64,000 bases of DNA. It comes from Azoarcus sp. KH32C (lineage in GTDB: Bacteria; Pseudomonadota; Gammaproteobacteria; Burkholderiales; Rhodocyclaceae). Under the pieces are notes generated by a model that saw nothing but the letters and a program-made list of their open reading frames with translations, did not search any database and was not told the DNA's origin. The stretch is from assembly GCF_000349945.1 (NCBI RefSeq), contig NC_020548.1, forward strand, positions 558,001 through 622,000, in the 5' to 3' direction. Below are positions 25,328-34,084 of the stretch, piece by piece (within the stretch, counting starts at the first letter, position 1; each line of letters opens with the position of its first letter). The position numbers and the translations under genes are program-made.

Positions 25328-26281
25328 TCAGCCGCGCTCCGCCGCAAGCGCCTGACTCAGTTCCGGCACCAGCTGGAACAGGTCGCCGACGAGACCGTAG
25401 TCGGCAACCTGGAAGATCGGCGCCTCCTCGTCCTTGTTGATCGCGACGATCACCTTGCTGTCCTTCATGCCGGCGAGGTGCTGGATAGCGCCGGAGATGC
25501 CGACCGCGAGGTAGAGTTCGGGGGCGACGATCTTACCAGTCTGCCCGACCTGCAGCTCGTTCGACACATAGCCCGCGTCAACGGCGGCGCGCGAGGCGCC
25601 GACGGCGGCATTCAGCGTGTCGGCGAGCGGTTCGAGCGTCCGCGCGAAGTTTTCGGCCGAAGCGAGTCCGCGTCCGCCGGAGACGATGACGCGCGCGCCG
25701 GTCAATTCGGGGCGCGCCGACTGCGCGAGCTGCTGGCCGACGACCTTCGACTTGTTGCGGTCGCCGGTCGGGGCGATGGCTTCCACCGGCGCCGCATTGC
25801 CACCCGCTGCCACCGCCGCGAAGGCCGTCGCGCGCACCGACAGCACGCGCACGCGCTCGGCGCAGCGGACCTTCGCGAGCAGGCTGCCCGCATAGATCGG
25901 GCGGACGAAGGTATCGCCGTCCATGACGTCGACGATCTCGCTCACCATGCCGACGTCGAGCAGCGCCGCGACGCGCGGCAGCAGGTTCTTGCCGGCGGCG
26001 GATGCGATCGCGAGTACGTGCGTATAGCCCTTGCCGGCAAGCTGCACGACGAGCGGGGCGACGTTTTCCGCGCCGAAATGGGCGTATTCGGGCGCCTCAC
26101 TCGTTAGCACGCGCGTGACGCCGGGATAGGCGCGGGCCTGCTCGGCCACGGAGGCGATACCCGCGGCACCCACGACGAGCAGATCGATCTCGCCGCCGAT
26201 CTTTTGTGCGGCGGCGACGAGGTTGGCGGTCATCGGCGACAGCGCGCCGCCGGTCTGTTCTGCAATGATCAGGCTTTTCAT
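25328..26281 (-). CDS. etfA: Electron transfer flavoprotein, alpha subunit
   Basis: The 317-residue subunit binds FAD and passes electrons from acyl-CoA dehydrogenases towards the quinone pool. It starts MKSLIIAEQTGGALSPMTAN. The C-terminal FAD domain (about residues 195-317) is well conserved: VIVSGGRGLASAENF, VSNELQVGQTGKIVAPELYL and AVGISGAIQHLAGMKDSKVI. The ATG at 26281 follows GAGAGGATCGAA; the longer frame adds only 13 unlikely residues. It lies 19 bp after etfB, and both follow the CoA-transferase and acyl-CoA dehydrogenase genes, forming a dedicated dehydrogenation module. Confidence 0.94.
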   Translation of the reverse strand: MKSLIIAEQTGGALSPMTANLVAAAQKIGGEIDLLVVGAAGIASVAEQARAYPGVTRVLTSEAPEYAHFGAENVAPLVVQLAGKGYTHVLAIASAAGKNLLPRVAALLDVGMVSEIVDVMDGDTFVRPIYAGSLLAKVRCAERVRVLSVRATAFAAVAAGGNAAPVEAIAPTGDRNKSKVVGQQLAQSARPELTGARVIVSGGRGLASAENFARTLEPLADTLNAAVGASRAAVDAGYVSNELQVGQTGKIVAPELYLAVGISGAIQHLAGMKDSKVIVAINKDEEAPIFQVADYGLVGDLFQLVPELSQALAAERG

Positions 26282-26300
26282 TTCGATCCTCTCCGGCGCG

Positions 26301-27050
26301 TCACAGCACGCGGGCCTCAATCTTGAGCTTCTGCACCAGTTCGGCGACCGAACCGACCTTGATGCCGCCCTTGCGCTCGGGCGGCGTGAAGACTTCGAGC
26401 GTGGCGACGCGCGGGGCGACGTCGACGCCGAGCTCGGCGGCCTTCAGCGTGTCGAGCGGCTTCTTCTTCGCCTTCATGATGTTCGGCAGCGTCGCGTAGC
26501 GCGGCTCGTTCAGACGCAGGTCCGCACTGACGACGGCCGGCAGCGCGAGTTGGACGGTTTCAAGGCCGCCATCGATTTCGCGCGTGACTTCGATGTTGCT
26601 GCCCGCCACCGCCACCTTCGACGCATAGGTGGCCTGCCCCCAGTCGAGCAGCGCGGCGAGCATCTGCGCGGTCTGATTGGAGTCGTCGTCGATCGCCTGC
26701 TTGCCGCAGATGACGAGCTGCGCGCCTTCCTTCTCGGCGACGACCTTCAGCAGCTTCGCCACCGCCAGCGACTGCAACTCGGCATCGGTTTCAATGAGGA
26801 TCGCCCGATCGGCGCCCATTGCGAGCGCCGTGCGCAGCGTCTCCTGGCAGACGGCGGCACCGCAGGACACGGCGACGACCTCGGTCGCGACCCCCGCCTC
26901 CTTCAGGCGCACCGCCTCCTCGACGGCGATCTCGTCGAAGGGGTTCATCGACATCTTCACGTTCGCGAGCTCGACCCCCGAGCCGTCGGACTTCGGGCGG
27001 ACCTTGATGTTGTAGTCGGCGACCCGTTTGACCGGAACCAGTACTTTCAT
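26301..27050 (-). CDS. etfB: Electron transfer flavoprotein, beta subunit
   Basis: The 249-residue product has full family length and the EtfB phrases MKVLVPVKRVADYNIKVRPK, MNPFDEIAVEEAVRLKE, ICGKQAIDDDSNQTAQMLAA and the recognition-loop region LPAVVSADLRLNEPRYATLP. With EtfA it makes the heterodimer that accepts electrons from the acyl-CoA dehydrogenase encoded upstream. GAGGAGATAGCACGA precedes the ATG, and the CoA-transferase gene ends 15 bp before it, so the four genes are one transcript. Confidence 0.94.
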   Translation of the reverse strand: MKVLVPVKRVADYNIKVRPKSDGSGVELANVKMSMNPFDEIAVEEAVRLKEAGVATEVVAVSCGAAVCQETLRTALAMGADRAILIETDAELQSLAVAKLLKVVAEKEGAQLVICGKQAIDDDSNQTAQMLAALLDWGQATYASKVAVAGSNIEVTREIDGGLETVQLALPAVVSADLRLNEPRYATLPNIMKAKKKPLDTLKAAELGVDVAPRVATLEVFTPPERKGGIKVGSVAELVQKLKIEARVL

Positions 27051-27065
27051 TCGTGCTATCTCCTC

Positions 27066-28595
27066 TTATTCCTTGAAGTGTTCGCCGTTCATGACCTTGG
27101 GCGGCCGCGGCATCAGCGGTGTGAAGCCCATGCGGTCGAGGATGTCCCGCTGCAGATCGACGCCCGGGGCGATTTCTTCGAGCACGACACCCTCCTTCGT
27201 CAGCCGGAACATGGCGCGTTCGGTGATGTAGAGCACCTCCTGCCCGCGCACGACCGCCTGCGGCCCGGAGAAGGTGATCTGGTCGACGTCGGCGACGAGC
27301 TTCGGAACGTCGCCATTGCGCTCGACGACGAGTTCGCCGTGGCCAGTCGTGATCTTCGAGCCCTTGGTGTCGAAGTTGCCGCAGAACACCACCTTGCGCG
27401 CGTTCTGCGCGATGTCGATGAAGCCGCCGGGGCCGACCGTCAGGCCGCCGAGCTTGGACGCATTGACGTTGCCGTGCCGGTCGAACTCGCCGAAGCCCAG
27501 GAAGGCGATGTCGAGCCCGCCGCCCGAGTAGAAGTCGAACTGCGAGGGCGCGTCGATCATCGCGGAGGCGTTCCTCGCGAAACCGAACAGCATGCCGTCG
27601 AGGAGCGTGCCGCCGTAGGTGCCGTGCTCGATCGTCTGGTAATAGCGGTCGAGGTCACCGCGGGCGGCAACGAGCTTTGCAACGGCGTCCGGCACGCCGA
27701 CGCCATAATTGATCACCGCGCCGTCGCGCAGCTCTTCCGCCGCGCGGCGGGCGGTTGCCTGGCGCACCGTCAGAGGCTGCGCGGATTCAACCGGCACCGG
27801 CCCGCGCCGTTCGCCCGAGATTGTCGGGTCATAGACGATGTCGTAGCTCTGCGATTGCGACGGATCGACGACGACCGCATCGACGAGCGCCCCCGGAATG
27901 CGCACCGAGCGCGCGGGCAGCGTGCCGACGTCGACGGCCGTGCGTACCTGCGCGATGACCTTGCCGCCCGAGTTGTGCGCGGCGAGCGCGACCGCATAGG
28001 CATCGAGGTTCGCCGGCTCCTGGTCCAGCGAAATGTTGCCGTGCGCGTCGGCATACGAGCCGCGGATGATCGCGACGTTGACCGGGAAGGGCTTGTAGCG
28101 GAGGTATTCCTTACCCCCCAGCTCGACGACTTCGACGAGGTCTTCCTTCGCGGCCTTGTTCATCCTGCCGCCGCCGAGGCGCGGATCGACGAAGGTGCCC
28201 AGCCCGACGTGGGTCAGCAGACCAGGGCGCCCCGCGCCGATCTCGCGAAAGAGCTGCGCGATCACGCCGCCGGGCAACACGTAGGCTTCGATCTTCTCGT
28301 CGCGCGCCAGCTCCTGCATGCGCGGCGACCACACCCAGTGACCGCCGATCACGCGTTTGACCATACCCTCGTAGGCAAAGCAGTTCATGCCGCGGCTCTT
28401 CTTGTCGCCGATGCCGAGGGCGTGGACCACGGTCAGATTGCGCGGCTGCGCGGTGTCAAGAAAGCGCTTTTCGAGCGCCGCGAAGATGCACGAAGCTTCG
28501 ACGAGGCCGCCACCACCGCCGATCAGGCCGACGGTGTCGCCGTCCCGGACGAGCGCGACGGCATCGGCCGCGCTCATGAATTTATTGATTGCCAT
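27066..28595 (-). CDS. Family I acyl-CoA:carboxylate CoA-transferase, fused alpha-beta form
   Basis: The 509-residue chain contains both halves of a family I CoA-transferase in one polypeptide, as in propionate/acetate CoA-transferases. The N-terminal half has DGDTVGLIGGGGGLVEASCI and GTFVDPRLGGGRMN; the C-terminal half has the catalytic-glutamate motif TIEHGTYGG with Glu323 and then FDFYSGGGLDIAFLGFGEFD. The enzyme would activate an organic acid at the cost of another acyl-CoA. It sits between the acyl-CoA dehydrogenase and etfB, which suggests that it makes the CoA ester that is then dehydrogenated. The acid is unknown. Confidence 0.88.
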   Translation of the reverse strand: MAINKFMSAADAVALVRDGDTVGLIGGGGGLVEASCIFAALEKRFLDTAQPRNLTVVHALGIGDKKSRGMNCFAYEGMVKRVIGGHWVWSPRMQELARDEKIEAYVLPGGVIAQLFREIGAGRPGLLTHVGLGTFVDPRLGGGRMNKAAKEDLVEVVELGGKEYLRYKPFPVNVAIIRGSYADAHGNISLDQEPANLDAYAVALAAHNSGGKVIAQVRTAVDVGTLPARSVRIPGALVDAVVVDPSQSQSYDIVYDPTISGERRGPVPVESAQPLTVRQATARRAAEELRDGAVINYGVGVPDAVAKLVAARGDLDRYYQTIEHGTYGGTLLDGMLFGFARNASAMIDAPSQFDFYSGGGLDIAFLGFGEFDRHGNVNASKLGGLTVGPGGFIDIAQNARKVVFCGNFDTKGSKITTGHGELVVERNGDVPKLVADVDQITFSGPQAVVRGQEVLYITERAMFRLTKEGVVLEEIAPGVDLQRDILDRMGFTPLMPRPPKVMNGEHFKE

Positions 28596-28619
28596 GGCTG
28601 TTCTCTTCTACCGATCGGA

Positions 28620-29792
28620 TCAGACGGTGCCGTACAACGCTTCGCCGTGCTTCATGGCGCTGCGCGCGACGACCGTACGGTGGATCTCGGAGGTGCCGTC
28701 GAAGATGCGGTAGATGCGCGCGTCGCGGTACATGCGCTCGATCGGCAGATCCGCGCAGTAGCCCATGCCGCCGTACACCTGCACCGCACGGTCGGCCACG
28801 CGGCCGAGCACTTCGGCGACGTAGAACTTGGCCATCGAGATCTTGTCGCGGGCGTCGACGCCGTGGTCGATGTCGTTCGCGGCGTCCAACACCAGCATGC
28901 GCGACGCGTTGATCTCGACCACGCTGTCCGCGATCATCTGCTGGATCATCTGGAAGTCGCCGATCGGCTTGCCGAACTGCTTGCGCTCCTGCGCGTAGGA
29001 GATCATCAGGTTCAGCAGTCGCACGGACTTGCCGACGGCTCGCGCACAGACTTGCGCGAGGCGCACGCGGCCGAGCGTCTGCAGGATCAGCTTGAAGCCG
29101 TTGCCTTCACCGCCGAGAAGATTCTCCGGGCCGACCGGGACTTCGTCGAAGGCCAGTTCGACGTGGCTCGTACCCGTCAGCCCCATCATCTTCTGGTCGC
29201 GGCCGATCACGAAACCCGGCGTGCCCTTGTCGACGAGGAAGAGCGAGATGCCCTTCGCGCCCGCAGTCGGGTCGGTGACGGCGGAGACGACGAAGAAGTC
29301 CGAGAATTCGCCGTCGCTGATGAAATGCTTGCCGCCACTGATCTTCCAGCCGCCCTTGCCGTCCGCAACCGCGCGAGTCTTGATCGCCGCCGCGTCTGAG
29401 CCGGCGTTCGGCTCGGTGATCGCGATCGAGCAGGTGCGCTCGCCGCGCACGGTAGGCAGCAGCCAGCGTTCGCGCTGGGCAGCGTCGCATTTGAGCAGCA
29501 CTTCATAGACGTTGCCGAAGGCGCGGCGGATCAGGATGTCCTTCGCGTGGCCGAACTGTTCCTCGACGAGCATCGTGTCGACCGCCGACAAGCCACCGCC
29601 GCCGAATTCCTCGGGGATGTTCATCGCGTACATGCCATTCGCCTGCGACTTCTCGAACAGGGCGCGGGCCTTCTCGGGTGCGAGGCGCCCGCTTTCCTCG
29701 ATTTCGTCTTCAAGCGGCAGCAGCTCGTTTTCGACGAAGCGACGAACGGTATCGACGAGCATCTTCTGCTCTGAAGTCAGGTTCAGATCCAT
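28620..29792 (-). CDS. Acyl-CoA dehydrogenase with Asp at the usual catalytic-Glu position
   Basis: The 390-residue flavoenzyme has standard signatures: RTCSIAITEPNAGSDAAAIK near residue 115, GGKHFISDGEFSDFFVVSAV, FDEVPVGPENLLGGEGNGF near residue 220, YAQERKQFGKPIGDFQMIQQ and a C-terminal RIFDGTSEIHR. In most short- and medium-chain enzymes the last motif reads YEGT, where Glu is the catalytic base; here the residue is Asp365. Asp bases are reported in some alicyclic-ring acyl-CoA dehydrogenases, so a cyclic CoA ester is a fair guess. It is the first gene of the ACAD-CoA-transferase-etfBA operon and has GGAGAC before the ATG. Confidence 0.9.
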   Translation of the reverse strand: MDLNLTSEQKMLVDTVRRFVENELLPLEDEIEESGRLAPEKARALFEKSQANGMYAMNIPEEFGGGGLSAVDTMLVEEQFGHAKDILIRRAFGNVYEVLLKCDAAQRERWLLPTVRGERTCSIAITEPNAGSDAAAIKTRAVADGKGGWKISGGKHFISDGEFSDFFVVSAVTDPTAGAKGISLFLVDKGTPGFVIGRDQKMMGLTGTSHVELAFDEVPVGPENLLGGEGNGFKLILQTLGRVRLAQVCARAVGKSVRLLNLMISYAQERKQFGKPIGDFQMIQQMIADSVVEINASRMLVLDAANDIDHGVDARDKISMAKFYVAEVLGRVADRAVQVYGGMGYCADLPIERMYRDARIYRIFDGTSEIHRTVVARSAMKHGEALYGTV

Positions 29793-29854
29793 TGCGTGTC
29801 TCCAGGGGATGTCCCGGACCGCGAATGCGGCCCGGTGTGCGGTGAGGTAGCGCG

Positions 29855-30685
29855 TCAGGCGGCGCGCGAAGTGCCGGTCGCAGACTGCGCCGCGGCCGGG
29901 TTGATGCTCGCGAGGTATTCGGAAAGGGGGCTCACGGCGGAGAGCTCTTCAGCCGCGGCGAAAAGCTCGGGCACCAGCGCGTCCATCGCGGCCTCGGTGA
30001 GGCGCACCGTCGGCCCGGCGATGCTGATCACGCCGGTGACGCGCCCCGAATGCGGGTCGCGAACCGTCACCGCCATCGAGGACATGCCCGGCGCCCAGGT
30101 TTCGACCATCCGGGCGTGGCCTCGCTCGCGTGCAGCGGCGACGTGGGCCATGACTTCCGGAATCGACTTCGGCACATTCGCACCGCGCTCTTCAGGCAGC
30201 GTGAATCCCTGCTTGGCGACGAGTTCGATCGCTTCGTTCTCGGGCAGCGTCGAAAGCCAGATGATGCCGCTCGATGCGCAATACAGCGCCACCTCCCCGC
30301 CCATGTCCTGATCGAAACGCAGGCCGCTACGCGCACCTTGGGCCTTCGCGACGAAGGGCAGGCGGCGGTTGTCGACGACGGCGAGTCGCACGAGCTCGCC
30401 GCTGACGGCGGCCAAGCGGTTCAGCACCGGCTGCACGATCTCGACGATACCGCTGGAGCCCAGCTGTTTGAAGCCGAGCGACATCAGCCGGGTCGTCAGC
30501 AGGTAGCGCGCGGAATCCTCGTCCTGCACCACGTAGCGCATCTGCGCCAGTTCAGCGAGCAGCCGATGCGCCCCACTCTTCGGCATCCCCAGCCGATCGG
30601 CGATTTCCTGCAGCGGCAGGCCACGCGGATGCTCGACCAGCAGTTCGAGCGCCCCCAGCGCACGGGCCAAAAGACTTCCTGCCAT
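29855..30685 (-). CDS. IclR-family regulator, candidate controller of the 25-34 kb genes
   Basis: The 276-residue protein has the N-terminal winged helix of IclR regulators (ALGALELLVEHPRGLPLQEI and RLGMPKSGAHRLLAELAQM, about residues 8-55) and the C-terminal effector domain (about 85-260), including QGFTLPEERGANVPKSIPEV and GVISIAGPTVRLTE. It stands upstream of the acyl-CoA dehydrogenase operon in the same direction and divergent to the TIM-barrel gene at 31.0 kb, so it is placed to control both. A perfect palindrome lies 18 bp before its start codon and suggests autoregulation. The effector is probably an organic acid or CoA ester. Confidence 0.88.
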   Translation of the reverse strand: MAGSLLARALGALELLVEHPRGLPLQEIADRLGMPKSGAHRLLAELAQMRYVVQDEDSARYLLTTRLMSLGFKQLGSSGIVEIVQPVLNRLAAVSGELVRLAVVDNRRLPFVAKAQGARSGLRFDQDMGGEVALYCASSGIIWLSTLPENEAIELVAKQGFTLPEERGANVPKSIPEVMAHVAAARERGHARMVETWAPGMSSMAVTVRDPHSGRVTGVISIAGPTVRLTEAAMDALVPELFAAAEELSAVSPLSEYLASINPAAAQSATGTSRAA

Positions 30686-30703
30686 GATGCACCTCTAAAA
30701 AAC

Positions 30704-30718
30704 TTGAACTTGGTTCAA
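30704..30718. promoter_or_regulatory. Perfect 15-bp palindrome before the IclR gene (TTGAAC-N3-GTTCAA)
   Basis: TTGAACTTGGTTCAA is a perfect 6-3-6 palindrome in the AT-rich divergent promoter region between the IclR gene and the TIM-barrel gene. Its GAAC-N3-GTTC core recurs upstream of the second IclR gene (51102-51114) and, with one changed base, upstream of the CaiB-type gene (49025-49037). An IclR operator is the simplest explanation. Confidence 0.55.
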
Positions 30719-31007
30719 CTTTAGAATTCAATTCAGCTTGTGTCAAGACGAAAATCTGCTGTTCGCAATTCGGTTCTATAAATATCGCTTTAATCGGGAA
30801 ATATCGTTGCGTTTACTAAAACCGTGTTCTATATTTTCCTCATCATTGAATTGAACGGTCGCACGGTCGAGCGTGTAGCCGGCTCCGGATTCCGGAACCG
30901 ACCCCGCAACATCCGCCAGGAAATAGGCCCGAAAAGGGCTTTAATGAAGCATTCCCGGCGAACCGGTGCAGCCGCTCCCCTGTCTTGACTATCGGAGGCT
31001 CTCCAAC

Positions 31008-31841
31008 ATGGCTCACCAGTTCTCCCTCGCCCACCTCTCGGTCCTCACCACGTCCCCGACGGAGATGGTCGAGATCGCCGCGAAGACGGGTTACGACTTC
31101 GTCAGCTTCCGGCTGACGGCTGTGACCGCGACCGAACATGTCTTTGCGCTGCAGAACGACCGCGCGATGATGAACGAGGTGAAAGCGCGCCTTGCCGCGA
31201 CGGGCGTGCGCGTGCTGGATATCGAGCTGTGCCGCATGCCGGCCGAGATCGAGCCGGAAACCTATATCCCGGTGCTCGAAGCGGCCGCCGAACTGGGGGC
31301 GCGCCACATCCTCGCGCAGCTGCCGGACGCGGATCGCGAACGCGCCACGGAGCGCTTTGCCCGGCTGTGCGACCTCGCTCTGCCCTACAAGCTGACCGTC
31401 GACCTCGAATATCCGAGCTGGACCGAAACGCCGAACCTCGCATCGGCTGCGGCCGTGGTGCGCGCCGTCAATCGCCCCAACGCCGGCATCCTCGTCGACA
31501 CCCTGCACTTCGATCGCGCCCGCGACAGCGTCGACGAGCTCGCCAGGCTCCCCGCCGAGTGGTTCCACTTCGCCCAGGTCTGCGATGCGCCGGCCGAGAT
31601 CCCGGCGACCGTCGACGGCCTGATCCATACCGCGCGCAGCGAACGCAACTTCCTCGGCGAAGGTGGCATCGACATCCGCAAGATCCTCGACGCGATGCCC
31701 GAGATGCCCTACTCGCTCGAAATCCCGACCGATACGCTCGCGCTGACCGTCTCCGCCGAAGAACGCGCCCGCCGCTCGATCCGCGCCGCCGAGGCCTATC
31801 TCGACGGGCTGCATGGCGAGTTCCTCAGAAAGTCGGCCTGA
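31008..31841 (+). CDS. Xylose-isomerase-like TIM-barrel enzyme
   Basis: The 277-residue protein belongs to the sugar phosphate isomerase/epimerase (AP endonuclease family 2-like) TIM barrels. Each strand end carries family-type residues: VSFRLTAV near residue 35, VLDIELCRMPAEIEPETY near 75, LTVDLEYPSWTET near 130 (probable metal-binding Glu), ILVDTLHFDRARDS near 163 (Asp-x-x-His), WFHFAQVCDAP near 185 (Gln) and LEIPTD near 240 (Glu). All expected divalent-metal ligands appear present. Relatives include dehydroshikimate dehydratases and inositol isomerases; the substrate is not known. GGAGG precedes the ATG. It is divergent from the IclR gene and is followed by transporter genes. Confidence 0.75.
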   Translation: MAHQFSLAHLSVLTTSPTEMVEIAAKTGYDFVSFRLTAVTATEHVFALQNDRAMMNEVKARLAATGVRVLDIELCRMPAEIEPETYIPVLEAAAELGARHILAQLPDADRERATERFARLCDLALPYKLTVDLEYPSWTETPNLASAAAVVRAVNRPNAGILVDTLHFDRARDSVDELARLPAEWFHFAQVCDAPAEIPATVDGLIHTARSERNFLGEGGIDIRKILDAMPEMPYSLEIPTDTLALTVSAEERARRSIRAAEAYLDGLHGEFLRKSA

Positions 31842-31927
31842 CCCTTAGCTCACCCTTTGCCCTTCGCGCGGACTTCGGCACTTCCTCCTCCCTCGCCGTT
31901 GTCCGCGCATCTCCCCCGCTGATCCTC

Positions 31928-32503
31928 GTGCCGGAATCACAAGCCGCGACTGAGCTCCCACCCGACACACCGACGCCTTCGCTCGGTGAACTGTTCGCTG
32001 CGTGCTCCCGCGTCGGCTTGTCGGGCTTCGGCGGAGTGCTGCCGCTGCTGCGCCACCTCCTCGTCGAGGAACGCCGCCTGATGAGCGGCGCCGACTTCAA
32101 TGCCTTGCTCGGGCTATGCCAGTTCCTCCCCGGCTCTAACGTCGTCAACCTCGCCGTCTGCGTCGGCGCGCGCTTTCATGGTGTCCGCGGCGCGCTCGTG
32201 GCGACCGCCGGCCTGCTCGTCGGCCCCTTCCTCGTGATGATGGCGCTGGCGACGGCTTACGGTTTATGGGGTAATCTCCCGGTCGTGCAGGACATGTTGC
32301 GAGGCATCGCCGCGGCCGGTGCGGGGCTCCTCTTCGCGACCGCTCTGAAGATGGCGCGCAACGTGCCGGAACGTTGGATCTACCTGCCTTTCTCGGCGCT
32401 CGTCCTCGTCGCGCTGGTCGTGTGGCGCCTGCCGCTGCCGCCGCTGATGCTGGCACTGCTCGGCATCACCGGCCTGATCGCCTACCGTCGCCGATCCCGA
32501 TGA
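31928..32503 (+). CDS. Chromate-transporter-family subunit 1 (short CHR type)
   Basis: The product of about 191 residues matches one CHR domain: SRVGLSGFGGVLPLLRHLLV near residue 25, then RLMSGADFNALLGLCQFLPG with the conserved PG, and several hydrophobic helices to the end. Full-length ChrA has two such domains fused; here the second is the next gene, which starts within this stop codon (ATGA). Paired short CHR proteins probably function together as a heterodimer and export chromate or an organic anion. No ATG is available upstream, so the GTG at 31928 is proposed from domain length. The gap after the TIM-barrel gene is about 86 bp. Confidence 0.75.
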   Translation: MPESQAATELPPDTPTPSLGELFAACSRVGLSGFGGVLPLLRHLLVEERRLMSGADFNALLGLCQFLPGSNVVNLAVCVGARFHGVRGALVATAGLLVGPFLVMMALATAYGLWGNLPVVQDMLRGIAAAGAGLLFATALKMARNVPERWIYLPFSALVLVALVVWRLPLPPLMLALLGITGLIAYRRRSR

Positions 32504-33024
32504 TCGCGCTGCTGGCCGACCTCTTCCTGCAGTTGAGCATCCTGACCGTCGTCGCCTTCGGCGGCATCACGGCGATGCTGCCCGAGCTGCACCGCCTCGT
32601 CGTCGAGCAACGCCACTGGATGGACGACACGACTTTCGCCCACCTCTTCGCGATCGCGCAGGCGGCCCCCGGGCCGAACCTGCTCGTCGTGTCGCTGATC
32701 GGCTGGAAGGTCGCGGGGATCGCCGGCGCGATCGTCGCCACGCTCGCCATCAGCCTGCCGATGAGCGTCGTGATCTTCTTCCTGTTCCGCCACTGGGAAC
32801 GTTTTCGCGACGCCCCGTGGCGCGACGCGATCCAGACCGGAGTCGCGCCGCTCGCGGTCGGTCTCGTCTGCGCGAGCGGCTGGATGATCGCGGCGTCGGC
32901 CGGACTCGACGCGCGAGGAGTCGCGCTCACCGCAGTCTGCACGGCACTGATGCTCACGCGCCGCTGGCATCCGCTGTGGTACATCGGCGCCGGCGCCGCG
33001 GCCGGAGCGTTCGGGCTTGTGTAA
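32500..33024 (+). CDS. Chromate-transporter-family subunit 2 (short CHR type)
   Basis: The 174-residue product is the second CHR domain, with VVAFGGITAMLPELHRLVVE near residue 16, FAHLFAIAQAAPGPNLLVVS near residue 50 and four to five hydrophobic helices. It overlaps subunit 1 by four bases, so the two are made together. The family's best-known role is chromate efflux, but short pairs in catabolic clusters may carry other oxyanions or carboxylates; neither can be shown here. A short GC-rich hairpin (CCGCGC/GCGCGG) follows the stop without a T-run. Confidence 0.8.
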   Translation: MIALLADLFLQLSILTVVAFGGITAMLPELHRLVVEQRHWMDDTTFAHLFAIAQAAPGPNLLVVSLIGWKVAGIAGAIVATLAISLPMSVVIFFLFRHWERFRDAPWRDAIQTGVAPLAVGLVCASGWMIAASAGLDARGVALTAVCTALMLTRRWHPLWYIGAGAAAGAFGLV

Positions 33025-33142
33025 GCCGCGCTCTGCTTGCTGCGCGGAAACCACACCCCTCTGCCTACATGGATTTCCCGCCTGCAGACCAGTGTTATGC
33101 TCCACAGAACCGCCTTCTGCGGGCCGTTAATGGATTGAGTAC

Positions 33143-34084
33143 ATGCTGGACGTCTTCAGGATCACCGTCCCCGCCTTCCTGATCATCGCGCTCGGCTTCG
33201 CCGCAGTCCGCGGAGGCCTCTTCGACAAGGCCGAGACGCGCGTGCTCGGCAAGTTCGCGGTCAACATCGCGCTTCCGGCGATGCTGCTGAAAGTGCTGAC
33301 CGAACGCCCCTTCGTCGAGATCCTGAACGTCAGCTATCTCTCCGCCTACGCGGCGGGCTCCATCGCAGCGTTCGCCGCTGGGATCGCCTACGCGCATCGG
33401 GTGCAAAAGCGCCCGTTTCAGGCGAGCGTCGTGTACGGCATGGGCGTGTCACAGTCGAACAGCGCGTTCATCGGCTATCCGATCGTGGCGCAGGTCGTCG
33501 GTGCGCCCGCCGGCATCGCGCTCGCGCTGTGCTTCGTCGTCGAGAACCTGTTGATCATGCCGCTCACGTTGGCGCTCGCCGAAAGCAGTGGCGGCAACGG
33601 AGAGAAGATCCACAGGGTCGTCATCGGCACGTTCTCGCGGTTGGCCAAGAATCCGCTGATCATCGCGATCGTTGTCGGCTTCACTCTTTCGCTGATGGGA
33701 ATCCGCCTCCCGTCCGCCGTCGCGCGCGCCACCGAGATACTGTCGGCCTCCGCCGGGGGCGTGGCGCTCTTCGTCATCGGCGGCACGCTGGTCGGCATCA
33801 AGGTGCGCGGCATGCGGCGCCAGATGGCGCAGATCGTCGTCGGGAAGCTCGTGTTCCATCCGCTCTTCGTGCTCATCGCGCTGGCGCTGGTGCCGCCGCT
33901 CGCCCCCGAGCTGCGCATCGCGGCAATCTGCTTCGCGTGCATGCCGATGGCGAGCATGTTCCCGATCATCGCGCAGAAATTCGGACAAGAGGAATTGCCC
34001 GCCGCGGCGCTGATGGCGGCGACGATCACCTCCTTCTTCTCGGTCAGCGCGGTGATCTGGATGCTGGGGCCGAAGCTCGGCTGA
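33143..34084 (+). CDS. AEC-family (auxin efflux carrier-like) transporter
   Basis: The 313-residue membrane protein has ten predicted helices and AEC signatures: FRITVPAFLIIALGFAAVRG at the N-terminus, NIALPAMLLKVLTERPF near residue 40, GMGVSQSNSAFIGYPI near residue 100 and ACMPMASMFPIIAQKFGQEE near residue 265. Bacterial AEC proteins carry malonate, malate or other carboxylates. It follows the CHR pair by 118 bp in the same direction and may belong to the same organic-acid unit. No strong ribosome binding site is seen before the ATG. Confidence 0.82.
   Translation: MLDVFRITVPAFLIIALGFAAVRGGLFDKAETRVLGKFAVNIALPAMLLKVLTERPFVEILNVSYLSAYAAGSIAAFAAGIAYAHRVQKRPFQASVVYGMGVSQSNSAFIGYPIVAQVVGAPAGIALALCFVVENLLIMPLTLALAESSGGNGEKIHRVVIGTFSRLAKNPLIIAIVVGFTLSLMGIRLPSAVARATEILSASAGGVALFVIGGTLVGIKVRGMRRQMAQIVVGKLVFHPLFVLIALALVPPLAPELRIAAICFACMPMASMFPIIAQKFGQEELPAAALMAATITSFFSVSAVIWMLGPKLG

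Noticed and set aside
26223..29399. Very long plus-strand open frame (over 1000 codons) opposite etfA, etfB, CoA-transferase and acyl-CoA dehydrogenase
   Set aside because: Its product is rich in Arg, His, Asp and Val with no domain, and it lies exactly antisense to four recognised genes; a high-GC codon shadow.
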